Of a DNA stretch of 64,000 nt, positions 8,773 through 19,143 are shown piece by piece. Under the pieces are notes generated by a model. It did no database searches. It had not been told where the DNA came from and saw only the letters and a list, made by a program, of their open reading frames with translations. The position numbers and the translations under genes were made by a program. Source of the DNA: Crateriforma spongiae (GTDB lineage Bacteria > Planctomycetota > Planctomycetia > Pirellulales > Pirellulaceae); the NCBI RefSeq assembly GCF_012290005.1, contig NZ_JAAXMS010000001.1, positions 124,001 to 188,000 of the forward strand, in the 5' to 3' direction. Every line of letters starts with the position of its first letter. The stretch's first letter is position 1.

Positions 8773-10146
8773 CTACACGTTTTCTGGAACAACAAAGGGG
8801 GCTCGCGGTGGCCGGGAAACCAATTGGTTGGCCTCCGCATCATCAACGAAAGTTTCCTTTTTCGGGTCAAAATTGACCGTGCGGTCGACCCGATAGGCGA
8901 TGTTGGCCAAGTGGCACAGCGACGACGACATGTGCCCTTGAAGGATCTCCGCCGACAAGTCCTCGGGATTGCGTGATCGCAGGCTGCTGACCCAGTTTTG
9001 GAAATGCGGCAAGTCGGAAATCGGGCTTCCCGGTTCCGACGCGTGAGGCCCCAGTTCACGGTCACGACCCAGGAAGGTGTAGTAGCTGGAATAGTCGGGG
9101 AAGATCATGGTCCCTTCGGAGCCAAGGAAAATCACACCAACGGGAAAGTCTTTTTGCACGAACGGGTACTTGTCGCGGAAACCAGCTTCGGCGTTGGTGT
9201 ACCAATCGCGAACAGCGAACTCGATCATTCGGCCATCGTCCCACTTCATGGAGGTGGATAGGACACCGGGGGTTTGGGCGCTGCTGTCATGGACTTCCTG
9301 TTGCATGAAGTTGGTGCCCACCGACGAAATCTGATTCGGATGATCGTCGATTTTGAGTCCCCAGCGAATGATGTCCATTTGGTGAACGCCCTGGTTCCCG
9401 ATTTCGCCATTGCCGTAATCCCAAATCCAGTGCCAACGACGAAGTTGGAAATTACTGAACTCATGGACCGGGGCAGGACCGCACCAAGCATTCCAATCCA
9501 ATCCATCCGGGACTGGACGCGGTGCGTGCTGGCCAAGATTGCCGCGGATCTTGTAGGCGATCCCCCGAGCGAAATAGACCTTGCCGATGATTCCGTCGTG
9601 TAATTGCCGAATGCCTTCGATAATGTTCTCGGACGAACGACACTGGGTGCCGTGCTGGACGATGCGGTCGTACTTTCGGGCCGCCTCCACCATCTTCCGG
9701 CCTTCGAAAATGTTGTGTGAACCTGGCTTTTCGACATAGGCGTCTTTCCCCGCCTGGCAGGCCAAGATGACACACAGGGAATGCCAGTGATTCGGGGTCG
9801 CAAAGGTCACCGCATCGATGTTTGGGTCATCGAAGACACGACGCATGTCGTCATAGGCTTCGATGCGATGGCCGGCCCGTTCGCTCCACGCCAACTGTGC
9901 CGACTTTCTCGGGCCTTCGTTGCAATCACAGACGCCCGCGAATTCGACGTTGGCCGAGGAGTCTTTTTCAAGTTCCACCAAACTTTTACCGTGCGCATTG
10001 GAACGCCCACCCATGCCGACCACGGCGATTCGGATCTTGTCATTCAAGTTTCGGCCGCGGACGACCGCGGGGGCGGATGCCGCACCGACCGCAAGCGTCT
10101 TCAGGATGCCGCGACGTGTCGGTTGGCGGGTGGGTTCATGCGTCAT
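8773..10146 (-). CDS. Tat-exported Gfo/Idh/MocA family oxidoreductase
   Basis: 457 residues. A twin-arginine signal (TRRGILKTLAVGAASA, about 10-25) is followed by a Rossmann NAD(P)-binding fold starting IRIAVVGMGGRS. The family EKP motif is present (VEKPGSHN). The C-terminal half matches the substrate domain of sugar or inositol dehydrogenases common in planctomycetes. Export through Tat suggests that it folds with its cofactor before transport. It sits between the DUF5722 gene (75-base gap) and the sulfatase (3-base gap), implying a shared role in sugar processing outside the cytoplasmic membrane. Substrate unknown. Confidence 0.92.
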   Translation of the reverse strand: MTHEPTRQPTRRGILKTLAVGAASAPAVVRGRNLNDKIRIAVVGMGGRSNAHGKSLVELEKDSSANVEFAGVCDCNEGPRKSAQLAWSERAGHRIEAYDDMRRVFDDPNIDAVTFATPNHWHSLCVILACQAGKDAYVEKPGSHNIFEGRKMVEAARKYDRIVQHGTQCRSSENIIEGIRQLHDGIIGKVYFARGIAYKIRGNLGQHAPRPVPDGLDWNAWCGPAPVHEFSNFQLRRWHWIWDYGNGEIGNQGVHQMDIIRWGLKIDDHPNQISSVGTNFMQQEVHDSSAQTPGVLSTSMKWDDGRMIEFAVRDWYTNAEAGFRDKYPFVQKDFPVGVIFLGSEGTMIFPDYSSYYTFLGRDRELGPHASEPGSPISDLPHFQNWVSSLRSRNPEDLSAEILQGHMSSSLCHLANIAYRVDRTVNFDPKKETFVDDAEANQLVSRPPRAPFVVPENV

Positions 10147-10221
10147 CGTGATTACTCCGCATCAAATGAATTTTGAGAATGGGGGGCGGTTTGAATGGAT
10201 GTGGGCTTTGGTGAACGTGGC

Positions 10222-12411
10222 CTAATGATTTCGACCCGACGGTTGCCAGTGCTGCTGAAAAGTCTGACGAAGTTGCATTTCCGCTTCGGTGCCCAGGGCT
10301 TGATAGGTCGACCAAGCCGGCTTTGCCGGACCCAGTGGATGCCGCTTACTGACCAAGCCACGCAATCCCAGACGCAAGCCACCTTCGTTCGGATGGTCGA
10401 TCGGTCGGTGATAGTCGAACGCGATGATCGACCCTAAATCACTTAGTTGCTTCCAAGTGTAAACCAAAGCGGCGCTTTGGCGTTGCAAGCTAGCGTCATC
10501 GGTTTCGGGGGCATGAAAACCTTGCTCGCTGCAGATGACTGGTCGAACGCGACCGGATGAATCCAACCATTCGGGCTGATTCAAGAAACGGTCCAGCACC
10601 GAAAGGTTTTTAACCGTGATCAACGGTGTGTCGAATGACTCGGTTGGCAAGTCATCATTCCAGGTATCCGATTCCCACAGGCTTTGTGGGTAGGGATGGT
10701 AGGCAACTCCCCACGGAAAGTCGCCTTCGGTTTGACCGTGTTTTTGCAACCACTGAAGCATCGCTTTGGGAGCATAAGTCTTGTTTTCCTGGCAATCCTG
10801 GGCGTTCCAGCGATGCGTCAGTGAAATGAAAACGCGGGCATTCGTGTTGAAGTGACGAACCACGGAATCAACCATCCGCATTGAACGAACGTAGTGGTCC
10901 ATGAAGATGTCCATGGGCTGGGGGCCCATATTGGTCCACTGCCATCCGTAGTCCACTTCGTTGTGGATGATCCAGTGGTCAATGGTGCCGGCATCGGAAT
11001 TTGATCCATAACGTCTGGCCAGTTCGATGACGACCGCGCGATAGGCCTGTGCGTGGGCTTGGTCGACCAAGTTCGGCATCGCATAGGTGCCGGCCAGATC
11101 GGCGTCAGGATGAACTAGTGGGGCGGTCGGCGAATTGGGAATAAGCAGAATGCCCGCCAATTGGATCCGGGCTTTCGATAGATAGGAAACCGTAGCATCC
11201 AGTCGCCGAAACCCGGCTTCGTCCAATTGATAGATTGCGTCGTCGCCGTTTCCGACTTGCCGCACGAGTGAATTCATGTTGATGTTGATGCTTCCGTGCT
11301 GCAGACCCAATTCGTCAAGCATCGTCATCGGAAACCGCGTCGTCAGGCATGTGAGCCCCTTCCGCACTTGGTGGTGTTCTTGTCCCGTTGGTGCCGATGC
11401 CACCGAAAGATCGGGGGAAAACCAGTGTGCCGCCGACAGTGGTGTGAAAGATTGGGGTGGGGCTTCTTGCCGAACAAGCTGGAATCGATCGCCCCACTGC
11501 GCTGCGCTACCAGCGGTGGCATTGGGAATGCGACATGTGAATGACTGTCCGTCATTGCCTTTTTGAACGATCCATCGATTGGCCAGTTCGTTCTGGGACG
11601 CCGCAAGGGCTGTGACCGAGTGAACGTTTCGACGAACCAAATAGACGGGGGCATCGGTCATGTCCACTGCAAACGATCCTTCCACGCGGATCGCATCTGG
11701 TTCCGCGCTGATGCGATCAATGCGGGCGGGCCAACTGCGTTGGTGGTAACCACGGATGGACGCCGCCAACGCCTGTTGTGCTTTCTTCTTGCCTTCGGAT
11801 TTCCTGCGAATGGCCAACTCGCGGTCCGACATGGGACGCGTCTGTAATCGTCGGATTTTAATGTGCCTGTTGGCACGCCTTCCCAGGTCGATTCGGATTG
11901 CCGATGTGTCCGTGCCCTTCGTGTTCTCGCGTCGCAACTGGTCTAAGTTGATCGCGTATGGCATCCAACCTTCGGCTTTGGCGAAAGATTCCAAGTCGAC
12001 CATCCCCGCCGCGCGAGCTTGGAGTCCCAAGTGCGCTTGCACGGAGTTGATCCCGTCTGGGCAGAAGTACTCCAAGCCAAGCATCCAATCGGTTTGCAAT
12101 TCGGGACGCGAGGGAAGCGAAAGCCAAAGGTAAGGATCGTTTCCCGTCGTTTGGATGATCACAACGTCGTCTTGAATCGTTAGATCAAGATCATGCCACG
12201 ACCTGATCGAACGGTTCGCATCCATGATCTTCGTTAAACTTGACCGATCAGGTGAAGCTTGTCGCGTTTCGTCGGAGCGACCACCAGCCGGCGTTTGCGC
12301 CTGGCACCACGCGTTCGCGCCGCAGCAACACAATAGACAGAGCACCAAGGCCAACATGCGGGGCCGACCATCGGCGGTGCCATGCCAATTCGGTCGAATC
12401 AAATCAGTCAT
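10222..12411 (-). CDS. DUF5722 family secreted protein (putative glycosidase-like TIM barrel)
   Basis: About 729 residues from the ATG at 12411, which gives a clean signal peptide (LALVLCLLCCCGANAWC). The frame extends further upstream to 12486 without a signal-like start. The N-terminal half looks like a beta-sandwich region. The C-terminal half has glycoside-hydrolase-like motifs typical of DUF5722: IIHNEVDYGWQWTNMG, SLTHRWN, GVAYHPYP and CSEQGFH. The Asn-Glu pair and the later Glu could be the acid/base and nucleophile of a clan-A-like TIM barrel; that is inference. First gene of the operon with the oxidoreductase and sulfatase. Catalysis is not demonstrated for the family. Confidence 0.85.
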   Translation of the reverse strand: MTDLIRPNWHGTADGRPRMLALVLCLLCCCGANAWCQAQTPAGGRSDETRQASPDRSSLTKIMDANRSIRSWHDLDLTIQDDVVIIQTTGNDPYLWLSLPSRPELQTDWMLGLEYFCPDGINSVQAHLGLQARAAGMVDLESFAKAEGWMPYAINLDQLRRENTKGTDTSAIRIDLGRRANRHIKIRRLQTRPMSDRELAIRRKSEGKKKAQQALAASIRGYHQRSWPARIDRISAEPDAIRVEGSFAVDMTDAPVYLVRRNVHSVTALAASQNELANRWIVQKGNDGQSFTCRIPNATAGSAAQWGDRFQLVRQEAPPQSFTPLSAAHWFSPDLSVASAPTGQEHHQVRKGLTCLTTRFPMTMLDELGLQHGSININMNSLVRQVGNGDDAIYQLDEAGFRRLDATVSYLSKARIQLAGILLIPNSPTAPLVHPDADLAGTYAMPNLVDQAHAQAYRAVVIELARRYGSNSDAGTIDHWIIHNEVDYGWQWTNMGPQPMDIFMDHYVRSMRMVDSVVRHFNTNARVFISLTHRWNAQDCQENKTYAPKAMLQWLQKHGQTEGDFPWGVAYHPYPQSLWESDTWNDDLPTESFDTPLITVKNLSVLDRFLNQPEWLDSSGRVRPVICSEQGFHAPETDDASLQRQSAALVYTWKQLSDLGSIIAFDYHRPIDHPNEGGLRLGLRGLVSKRHPLGPAKPAWSTYQALGTEAEMQLRQTFQQHWQPSGRNH

Positions 12412-12638
12412 TGTTGACGGAAGCATCAGTGCGGCTGGAACGATAGGTGGGCCGTGGGGTGGGACCCTAATTGTATCCTCGCCCACTCGGCTTTGCGCGA
12501 TCGATGATCCGGTCCGCTACAATCGGGCGAAACTCAAATGTTGATGTGGATCGCGGTGACGGCAATGGTCAGAGAGTGAGCGTTACTGATCAGATTGTTG
12601 ATTGTTGGCGGCATCGAAACCAAACTGGGACTTTTCGA

Positions 12639-14150
12639 ATGAACCGTAGATGGATGATTGGTTTGAATGCCTTCAGAAAACGTGGTTCCGGACATTCCGG
12701 CGACGCAACCCGAGCGGTGGTGATCACCGGGATTGTTTGTGTGCTGATTGGCGGTGTCGTTGGCAACGCAAAAGCGGACGAATCGCGTCGACCCAATTTG
12801 ATCTTCGTGCTCAGCGATGATGTCGCTCAAGGTGACCTTGGCTGCTATGGACAACAACTGATTCAAACGCCCCATTTGGATCAGATGGCGGCCGAAGGTA
12901 CTCGATACACGCAAGCCTATTGTGGGACCAGCGTGTGTGCCCCCAGTCGATCATCATTTTTTACCGGTCTACATTGCGGCCATTGTCCGGTCCGCGGCAA
13001 TTACGAGATGCCGCCGGAGGGACAGTTCCCTTTGCCCGACGAAACGGTGACGATTGCCGAAGTGGCCAAGGCGGCCGGCTACGCGACGGCAACATTCGGA
13101 AAGTGGGGCATGGGATTTTTCGATACGACCGGCAGCCCGATGAATCAGGGCGTGGACCACTTCTATGGCTATAACTGTCAGCGACACGCGCACAGCTATT
13201 TCCCGACGTATCTATTTGACGATGACCAGCCGTTTCGTTTGCCCGGCAACGATGGGCGGACGGTCGGTCAAACCTATGCACAAGAATTGATTCAGCAAGA
13301 CATGATCCGCTGGGTTCGCGATCACGCCGACCAGCCATTCTTTTTGTTCTACGCGGTGACCTTGCCGCACGGACGACATGAAATTGACGACCTGGGCATC
13401 TATGCGGACAAGCCGTGGAGCTTGAAGGAAAAATCCTATGCGGCCCAGGTCAGCCGGTTGGACAGCGACATGGGACAACTGCTGTCCGTGTTGAAAGAGA
13501 CAGGGATCGACGATGATACGCTGGTGTTGTTCAGTGGCGACAACGGTTCATCGTTCAGTCCGGATTCCGCCATGGGAAAACGATTTGAGCAAGCGTCCAA
13601 CGGTTTGCGCGGATTCAAGCGAGGCATGTACGAAGGGGCCCTTCGCCAAGCGGCTATCGCCTGGTGGCCAGGCACCGTGCCCGCCGGTCGGGTGACCGAT
13701 CAGCCTTGGGCGTTTTGGGATGTAATGCCGACCTTTGTTGAAATGGCCAGGGCCGAACCACCTGAGGGGTACGAAACCGACGGGCATTCGCTGGTGGACT
13801 TTTTGCGCGGCGGCGACGCACCCAAACGGGAGTACTTTTACTGGGAACTGCACGGTGGTCGTCCGATCCAGGCGGCGCGGTTCGGTGATTGGAAAGCGGT
13901 ACGTATAGGGGTGGATCGCCCCATTGAGATCTATGATTTGGCCCAGGATCCCGCCGAATCAAACGATTTGGCCGAAAGTCGGCCGGATCTCGTGGCAAAG
14001 GCCGCGGAAATTTTTTCCGAAGCACATCGCGAAAGTCCTCATTGGCCGCTGAGCGGAAAAACGCAACAACGGGTGGATCGGGAAAAAGCGGCTTGGCAGA
14101 TCACCCGACGAAGGAATGCGGAAACCTACGTGCCAGATGCGGCTCGCTAA
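12639..14150 (+). CDS. Secreted type I sulfatase
   Basis: 503 residues from the ATG at 12639; the open frame upstream lacks any sulfatase similarity. A hydrophobic signal/anchor segment (about 26-43) is followed by LIFVLSDDV (metal-binding Asp60-Asp61). The signature [11 protein letters not shown] has the formylglycine Cys at residue 100. GKWGMG and FSGDNGS follow. The Ser/Asn-rich active site resembles arylsulfatase A-like enzymes of planctomycetes. Divergent from the DUF5722 operon, with a roughly 230-base shared upstream region. Confidence 0.93.
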   Translation: MNRRWMIGLNAFRKRGSGHSGDATRAVVITGIVCVLIGGVVGNAKADESRRPNLIFVLSDDVAQGDLGCYGQQLIQTPHLDQMAAEGTRYTQAYCGTSVCAPSRSSFFTGLHCGHCPVRGNYEMPPEGQFPLPDETVTIAEVAKAAGYATATFGKWGMGFFDTTGSPMNQGVDHFYGYNCQRHAHSYFPTYLFDDDQPFRLPGNDGRTVGQTYAQELIQQDMIRWVRDHADQPFFLFYAVTLPHGRHEIDDLGIYADKPWSLKEKSYAAQVSRLDSDMGQLLSVLKETGIDDDTLVLFSGDNGSSFSPDSAMGKRFEQASNGLRGFKRGMYEGALRQAAIAWWPGTVPAGRVTDQPWAFWDVMPTFVEMARAEPPEGYETDGHSLVDFLRGGDAPKREYFYWELHGGRPIQAARFGDWKAVRIGVDRPIEIYDLAQDPAESNDLAESRPDLVAKAAEIFSEAHRESPHWPLSGKTQQRVDREKAAWQITRRRNAETYVPDAAR

Positions 14151-14356
14151 GTCTTTCGCTACCGCTAACGCGTACCACCCAGTCGCGTTTTCTTGGTTAA
14201 ACTAGTGGGCCTAGGCGACCGATCGTAAATTCAGTCCGGTGGAATCCATCGGGCGAAGCTCCCAACAGCGGACGTGCCAGGCTGAAATCCGCTGGCGTGA
14301 ACGATCGCGTCGTGGCAAACCCACCTTTCTTTCCTTCCCGTTGAAAGACCCCTGTG

Positions 14357-15685
14357 ATGACCAAAGATAACGCATCCAAATCCTCGGATCGGCGATCCTT
14401 TTTGAAGACGACCTCGGTCGCCGCAACCGGAGCGGCTTTGGCCGGCTCGGTGGCACGCACCGCACACGCGGCAGGTCTGGACGAAATCAAAGTCGTTTTG
14501 ATCGGTTGTGGCGGTCGCGGAAGCGGTGCCATCGTCAACCTGTTCAACACCGAAGGCAACGTCAAACTGGTTGCCGTCGCCGACGCTTTTCCGCAAAAGG
14601 CCGAAGGTCTGCTGAACTCGCTTCGCAAGCGTAAACAGTATGCCGAAAAGGTCGCCGTGACCCCGGAAAACATCTACACGGATCTGAACGGCTACAAGGC
14701 CGCAATGGATGTTGAATGCGATCTTGTCGTGATCGCGACACCGCCCGCCTTCAAACCGCAGCAATTCGAACACGCGGTCAAGAAGGGCCGGCACGTGTTC
14801 ATGGAAAAACCCGTCGCGTCCGATGCACCCGGCGTCCGTCGTGTTTTGGAATCCGTCAAGGAATCGAAGAAGAAAGATCTGTTGGTCGCGATCGGATTGC
14901 AACGACGTCACCAACCCAACTACCTGGAAACCGTTCGTCGCATCCACGATGGTGAAATCGGCGACGTGATTTCCCAGCAAGTTTATTGGAACGGCGGCGG
15001 GATCTGGTACCGCAACCGTACCGATGATCAAAACGAAATGGCGTTCCAGTGCAACAACTGGTACCACTTCAATTGGCTTTCGGGCGACCAGATTTGTGAA
15101 CAACACATTCACAACCTGGATATCGGTTGCTGGGTCAAGGGTGAATACCCGGTCGAATGCAACGGCATGGGTGGTCGTGGGCAACGAATGGATGGCGATC
15201 CCACCAAGTCACAAATCAACGATCACACGTTCTGCGAATTCACCTTCGCCGACGGCAGCAAGATGTTCAGCCAAGGTCGTCACCTGAAGGGTGCTTGGAC
15301 CCACGTCGGCGAACATGTGCAAGGTTCCAAGGGAACGGCCGATCCGAGCGGTTGGTTGGCTGGTGCGAACGAGTGGAAGTTCGATGGCCCGAATTTGAAC
15401 GGCCACCAACAAGAACAGCACGATTTGATCGCTGCGTTGATGCGAGGCGACATCTACAACGAAGGTGAATACGGCGCGCTGTCCACGTTCACTGCGATCT
15501 TGGGCCGCGAAGCCTGCTACAGCGGCAAGGTTTTGAAGTGGGACGAGTTGCTGGAAAATGGACGCAACTTGGCGCCCAACATCGACGATCTGACCCTGGA
15601 ATCGCAGGTGCCTGAAAGTGCACGTCCCGACGATGAAGGACGTTATCCGATTCCGGTCCCCGGCAGCTACAACCCATTTGCCTAA
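14357..15685 (+). CDS. Tat-exported Gfo/Idh/MocA family oxidoreductase
   Basis: 442 residues from the ATG at 14357; a GTG directly precedes it at 14354. Tat signal SDRRSFLKTTSVAATGAAL is followed by an Ala-rich region ending AHAAG. The NAD(P) fold begins VVLIGCGGRGSGA, and the EKP-type motif is MEKPVAS. Long C-terminal substrate domain with many aromatic residues (NGGGIWYR, NNWYHFNW). Monocistronic, closed by a strong terminator. Not a close copy of the oxidoreductase at 8773-10146. Substrate unknown; sugar or polyol dehydrogenase-like. Confidence 0.92.
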   Translation: MTKDNASKSSDRRSFLKTTSVAATGAALAGSVARTAHAAGLDEIKVVLIGCGGRGSGAIVNLFNTEGNVKLVAVADAFPQKAEGLLNSLRKRKQYAEKVAVTPENIYTDLNGYKAAMDVECDLVVIATPPAFKPQQFEHAVKKGRHVFMEKPVASDAPGVRRVLESVKESKKKDLLVAIGLQRRHQPNYLETVRRIHDGEIGDVISQQVYWNGGGIWYRNRTDDQNEMAFQCNNWYHFNWLSGDQICEQHIHNLDIGCWVKGEYPVECNGMGGRGQRMDGDPTKSQINDHTFCEFTFADGSKMFSQGRHLKGAWTHVGEHVQGSKGTADPSGWLAGANEWKFDGPNLNGHQQEQHDLIAALMRGDIYNEGEYGALSTFTAILGREACYSGKVLKWDELLENGRNLAPNIDDLTLESQVPESARPDDEGRYPIPVPGSYNPFA

Positions 15686-15737
15686 TAAGGTTCTTGAATG
15701 CGTTTGGAGCCGAACGCAACAAGATCAATCAAACAAG

Positions 15738-15779
15738 AGCCCCCGGTCGCAGCCGATGCGACCGGGGGCTTTGCTTTTA
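15738..15779 (+). terminator. Strong rho-independent terminator, probably bidirectional
   Basis: A perfect 14-bp stem, AGCCCCCGGTCGCA (15738-15751) with its complement at 15757-15770, a 5-base loop, then TTTGCTTTT. On the other strand the stem is followed by a T-rich CTCTTGTTTG, so it may also serve the convergent gene ending at 15860. Confidence 0.92.
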
Positions 15780-15859
15780 AATTCTGCACGTGAACCTATC
15801 AGGCGATTCCATTGGCGGAGAATCGGTGACCGTCGCAATGCGGTCGCCAATTCGATGGG

Positions 15860-17116
15860 TCACTGCAGGCAATACAGAGCGTCGTTGCTTCGCACAAGTA
15901 TTTCGGATCCTGCCGGCACGGGACTGGCGTTGACGCGACTGTCATCCAAGGCATCGTTGTGTTGAAGCATCTGAAATTCCGGCTTCGCGGCGATTACGAA
16001 TGTCCCGCTGTCACGGGTCACGACATAGTATTGGTCTTCCGCCAACAGCGGTGATCCGTAGACGGTGCCGGGACGCGGTGACAGGCGTTCGCGATAGACG
16101 ATTTCGCCATCTTCGGCGTTCAAGCAAAACGCCAAACCGCTGCGTTCATTCAGGAAATAAAGATGCCCGTCGTGATAGACCGGTGATGGAACGTTTGCGC
16201 CCGCACGTGCTTCCCACAGCGGTTCGACATCCCCACGTCCGCCTGCTTTGACGGCGACGGCGGTGTTGCGACGACCGCCGATGGCGTACACGATTCCGTC
16301 ATGGCTGATGGGCGTTGGGCAGATATAGTCGTCAACAAAGGGGCACGTCCAAAGTGTTTTCCCGGTGGATGGATCGAACCCGCGCAAACGTCCCTTGTCG
16401 GCGAGTACCAATTCTTGGGTTCCCGTACCGACGTCGACCAGTAATGGGCTGCTCCATGACCTTTGGACATCATCGACACGCCAGGCTTCGGTTCCGTCGC
16501 TCTTGTTCAGCGCAACCATGCTGCCGCTTTCCACGCTGGCGTTGACGATGACCAAATCGTCAAACAACACAGGTGATGTTCCTGATCCCCAACCGTGAAC
16601 ACCGTCGCCGACACTGACTTGCCAACGTTTCTGACCGTCTTTCGAAACCGCTGCGACGCCGGAACATCCCAGAAAAACATAGATGTCCTGGCCATCGGTG
16701 ACTGGCGTCGATGATGCATAACCATGCAACGCTTGGAAGCCTTCGAACGGTTTGTCACCACCATCGGATGGAAAGTCAACGGTCCACACGTGATCGCCGG
16801 TGGATCGACGGTACGCCGCAAGATGTCGTGATAGATCCTGGAGGTCGCCTGGCGAGTCTTCGTCGATTCCGTATCCGTCGTAGTACGTCACGACGACCAA
16901 GTCGTCCAAAACGATGGGGCAAGAACCGCCCGGTCCTGGAAGGTCCGTTTTCCACCGAACCGAAGTGGCCGCATCCCATTGGACAGGCAAGGAACCCTGT
17001 GAAGAGGTTGCCGAACCATCGTCACCGCGGAACTGTTGCCAGTCGTCGGACCATGCCAACGCACCGTGAAACAATAGGATCCAAACGCCAAAGATACGTG
17101 GGAATGTTCTGGACAT
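15860..17116 (-). CDS. Secreted PQQ-like beta-propeller protein
   Basis: About 418 residues from the ATG at 17116, chosen because it gives a short classical signal peptide ending ALAWSDDW. An upstream in-frame start at 17188 would add 24 residues with no signal character. The opening DDWQQFRGDDGSA and repeated blade motifs (VALNKSDGTEAWRV, LRGFDPSTGKTLWT, LNAEDGEIVY) mark a pyrroloquinoline-like or BamB-like eight-bladed propeller. No dehydrogenase catalytic residues or heme motifs are visible, so it is probably a binding or scaffold protein. Planctomycetes carry many such paralogues. Confidence 0.85.
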   Translation of the reverse strand: MSRTFPRIFGVWILLFHGALAWSDDWQQFRGDDGSATSSQGSLPVQWDAATSVRWKTDLPGPGGSCPIVLDDLVVVTYYDGYGIDEDSPGDLQDLSRHLAAYRRSTGDHVWTVDFPSDGGDKPFEGFQALHGYASSTPVTDGQDIYVFLGCSGVAAVSKDGQKRWQVSVGDGVHGWGSGTSPVLFDDLVIVNASVESGSMVALNKSDGTEAWRVDDVQRSWSSPLLVDVGTGTQELVLADKGRLRGFDPSTGKTLWTCPFVDDYICPTPISHDGIVYAIGGRRNTAVAVKAGGRGDVEPLWEARAGANVPSPVYHDGHLYFLNERSGLAFCLNAEDGEIVYRERLSPRPGTVYGSPLLAEDQYYVVTRDSGTFVIAAKPEFQMLQHNDALDDSRVNASPVPAGSEILVRSNDALYCLQ

Positions 17117-17703
17117 GAGGGCTGCTGTGGAAGGAGGGCGTGAAGGGGAGGCGGAAGACAAATGACCCAAGGCAAACTCGTTTTGCAAAGCTTCCGCTGT
17201 CGTCTCAGTAGTGATTGATCATACCGAGACGCGACCGCACGTTGTGTATCGGAAATGCACCGTTTTGCAGTGCGTCGTATCGTCGCGGATCGAAGGTGCA
17301 GATTCATAAAACGCCGCGATTAGCGTGCTTTCAACGCACAGCTCACGACACGTGCGACTGTTCGTCTGTGGCACACCTTGCGACGATCCGCCCATAATCG
17401 CTCGAAAGATAAGACAGCGGAAAGGATCACCGCCGAGCGATTCGTGTCGAGTCCTGGAATGTCAGGATGTTCCTGGTCCCCGGCCGAATCGTGTTGCACC
17501 AACAGCGGAACTGGAACCGTGAAACCATGCATTCAGTTTTTTGAACACGTTGACAACGGTCGGACGTCGAAATCCGGTGGACGCGGGCTTGAAGTGAATT
17601 CGCCGACGCGCCGATCGCATGCCTTCGATGTTGCGCGGCAATGGTTGTGGGTTCATAGCAACGGGTTGCTTCGTCGTTCCTTCAGTGATTTCAGGGCGGA
17701 GAC
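17117..17703. other. Divergent intergenic region upstream of the electron-transfer operon
   Basis: About 590 bases between two divergent PQQ-like propeller genes. No credible coding frame; only short, low-quality frames. It must contain the promoter of the eight-gene operon that follows. I see no FNR-type box, clear inverted repeat or strong -10/-35 pair. Confidence 0.5.
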
Positions 17704-19128
17704 ATGAAAGCCTCCGCTGTGGATCGTGGGACTTTGGGCTTGGTGGCTTTGTGCGCTATTGTCGTTGCTGTTGGTTGGATGGGCGTCCGGCCAAGTCAGC
17801 AGGTCCGCATGCGATTGCCGGGACAAGACGGCGCACCCGAGACGGTCAGTCTAAAAAGCGATGTGCTCGCCGTTCCGGTTCCTGGGCAACCGGTTGCGGG
17901 TGCCGGTGTGGCGGGCGTGACCGATGGAACGTGGACGGGATTCCGCGGGCCGGATGGCGGCAACGTCGTCATTGAAACACCGACGCTGCGGACCGATTGG
18001 TCGTCCGATGGTCCGGACAAGCAATGGGAAATCACCTTGTGTGAAGGATACGCCGGTGCGGCGGTTTCCAACGGTCGCGTGTACGTGTTGGACTATGACG
18101 AGGCGAATCAATCCGATGTGCTGCGCTGCTTGTCGTTGGCGGACGGACAAGAGATCTGGCGGAACAGCTATCCGGTTCCGGTGACGCGAAACCATGGCAT
18201 CACACGAACCGTCCCCACGATCACCGGCCCGCTTGTCGTCACCCTGGGACCCCGTTGTCATTTGGCCGTATGGGATGCAACCACGGGCAAGAATCTTTGG
18301 CTGAAAAGCTTGGTGGCCGAGTACCAGGCCGTCGAACCTCGCTGGTACGTCGGTCAATGCCCTTTGGTGGATGAAGGAAAGCTGATTCTTGGCGTGGGCG
18401 GAACCGCATTGCTTGTCGCTTTGGATATCAATACCGGCGATGTGATCTGGGAATCAGCCAATCCACGTCAGTGGGAAATGACGCATTCCAGTGTTGTGCC
18501 AATGAATGTTGGTGGAACACGCATGTACGTCTACTGCGGCAGCGGCGGGATCGCGGGCGTGGACGCCGAAGCGGGAAAAATCTTATGGGACACGACATCC
18601 TGGCCGGTCCAATTCGCCCACGCCCCATCGCCCCTTGTGCTGCCGGAAAGTCGATTCTTGGTATCCAGTGGTTACGGATCCAAGGTCGGAGCAATCTTGT
18701 TCCAGGTATCCGATGCCGCCGATGCAGTTGACATCGTGAAGGAATTCACTCCCAAGGAATTCAATTCCGAACAGCAAACACCGATCGTGTACCAACAACA
18801 CATCTTTGGAGTTCGCAAACGAGGTGGCGGCGTGTTGGTCTGCATGGATTTGGACGGAAACGAAGTTTGGTCCAGCGGGCGGGATCGATTCGGGCACGGA
18901 CCTTATCTGATTGCGGACAACAAAATTTGGTTGTTGGATGATCATGGCACATTGACGGCGGTTCAAGCCAATACCGAATCCTACGAGCCCATTGCGCGGG
19001 CCGAGATCTTTCCCGATGGACATGACGCTTGGGGGCCGATGGCGATCGTGGATGGAAAATTGATTCTGCGTGAAATGACTCGGATGGCGTGTCTGGACCT
19101 TTTGTCGGAATCCGAACCTCAGGACTAA
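17704..19128 (+). CDS. Membrane-anchored PQQ-like beta-propeller protein
   Basis: 474 residues with an N-terminal transmembrane anchor (about 10-28, LGLVALCAIVVAVGWMGV) and a periplasmic propeller beginning GTWTGFRGPDGG. Blade motifs include LSLADGQEIWRN, VWDATTGKNLW, ALDINTGDVIWES, GVDAEAGKILWD and MDLDGNEVWSS. No heme or metal motif is apparent. First gene of an eight-gene plus-strand set to 28323, with the next start only 15 bases downstream. Probably part of the periplasmic face of the predicted electron-transfer assembly; function not known. Confidence 0.82.
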   Translation: MKASAVDRGTLGLVALCAIVVAVGWMGVRPSQQVRMRLPGQDGAPETVSLKSDVLAVPVPGQPVAGAGVAGVTDGTWTGFRGPDGGNVVIETPTLRTDWSSDGPDKQWEITLCEGYAGAAVSNGRVYVLDYDEANQSDVLRCLSLADGQEIWRNSYPVPVTRNHGITRTVPTITGPLVVTLGPRCHLAVWDATTGKNLWLKSLVAEYQAVEPRWYVGQCPLVDEGKLILGVGGTALLVALDINTGDVIWESANPRQWEMTHSSVVPMNVGGTRMYVYCGSGGIAGVDAEAGKILWDTTSWPVQFAHAPSPLVLPESRFLVSSGYGSKVGAILFQVSDAADAVDIVKEFTPKEFNSEQQTPIVYQQHIFGVRKRGGGVLVCMDLDGNEVWSSGRDRFGHGPYLIADNKIWLLDDHGTLTAVQANTESYEPIARAEIFPDGHDAWGPMAIVDGKLILREMTRMACLDLLSESEPQD

Positions 19129-19143
19129 CCACGGGACAAAGTG

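Noticed and set aside
14231-15184. 317-residue frame antisense to the Gfo/Idh/MocA gene
   Set aside because: Opposite a conserved gene; no domain or ribosome-binding site support.
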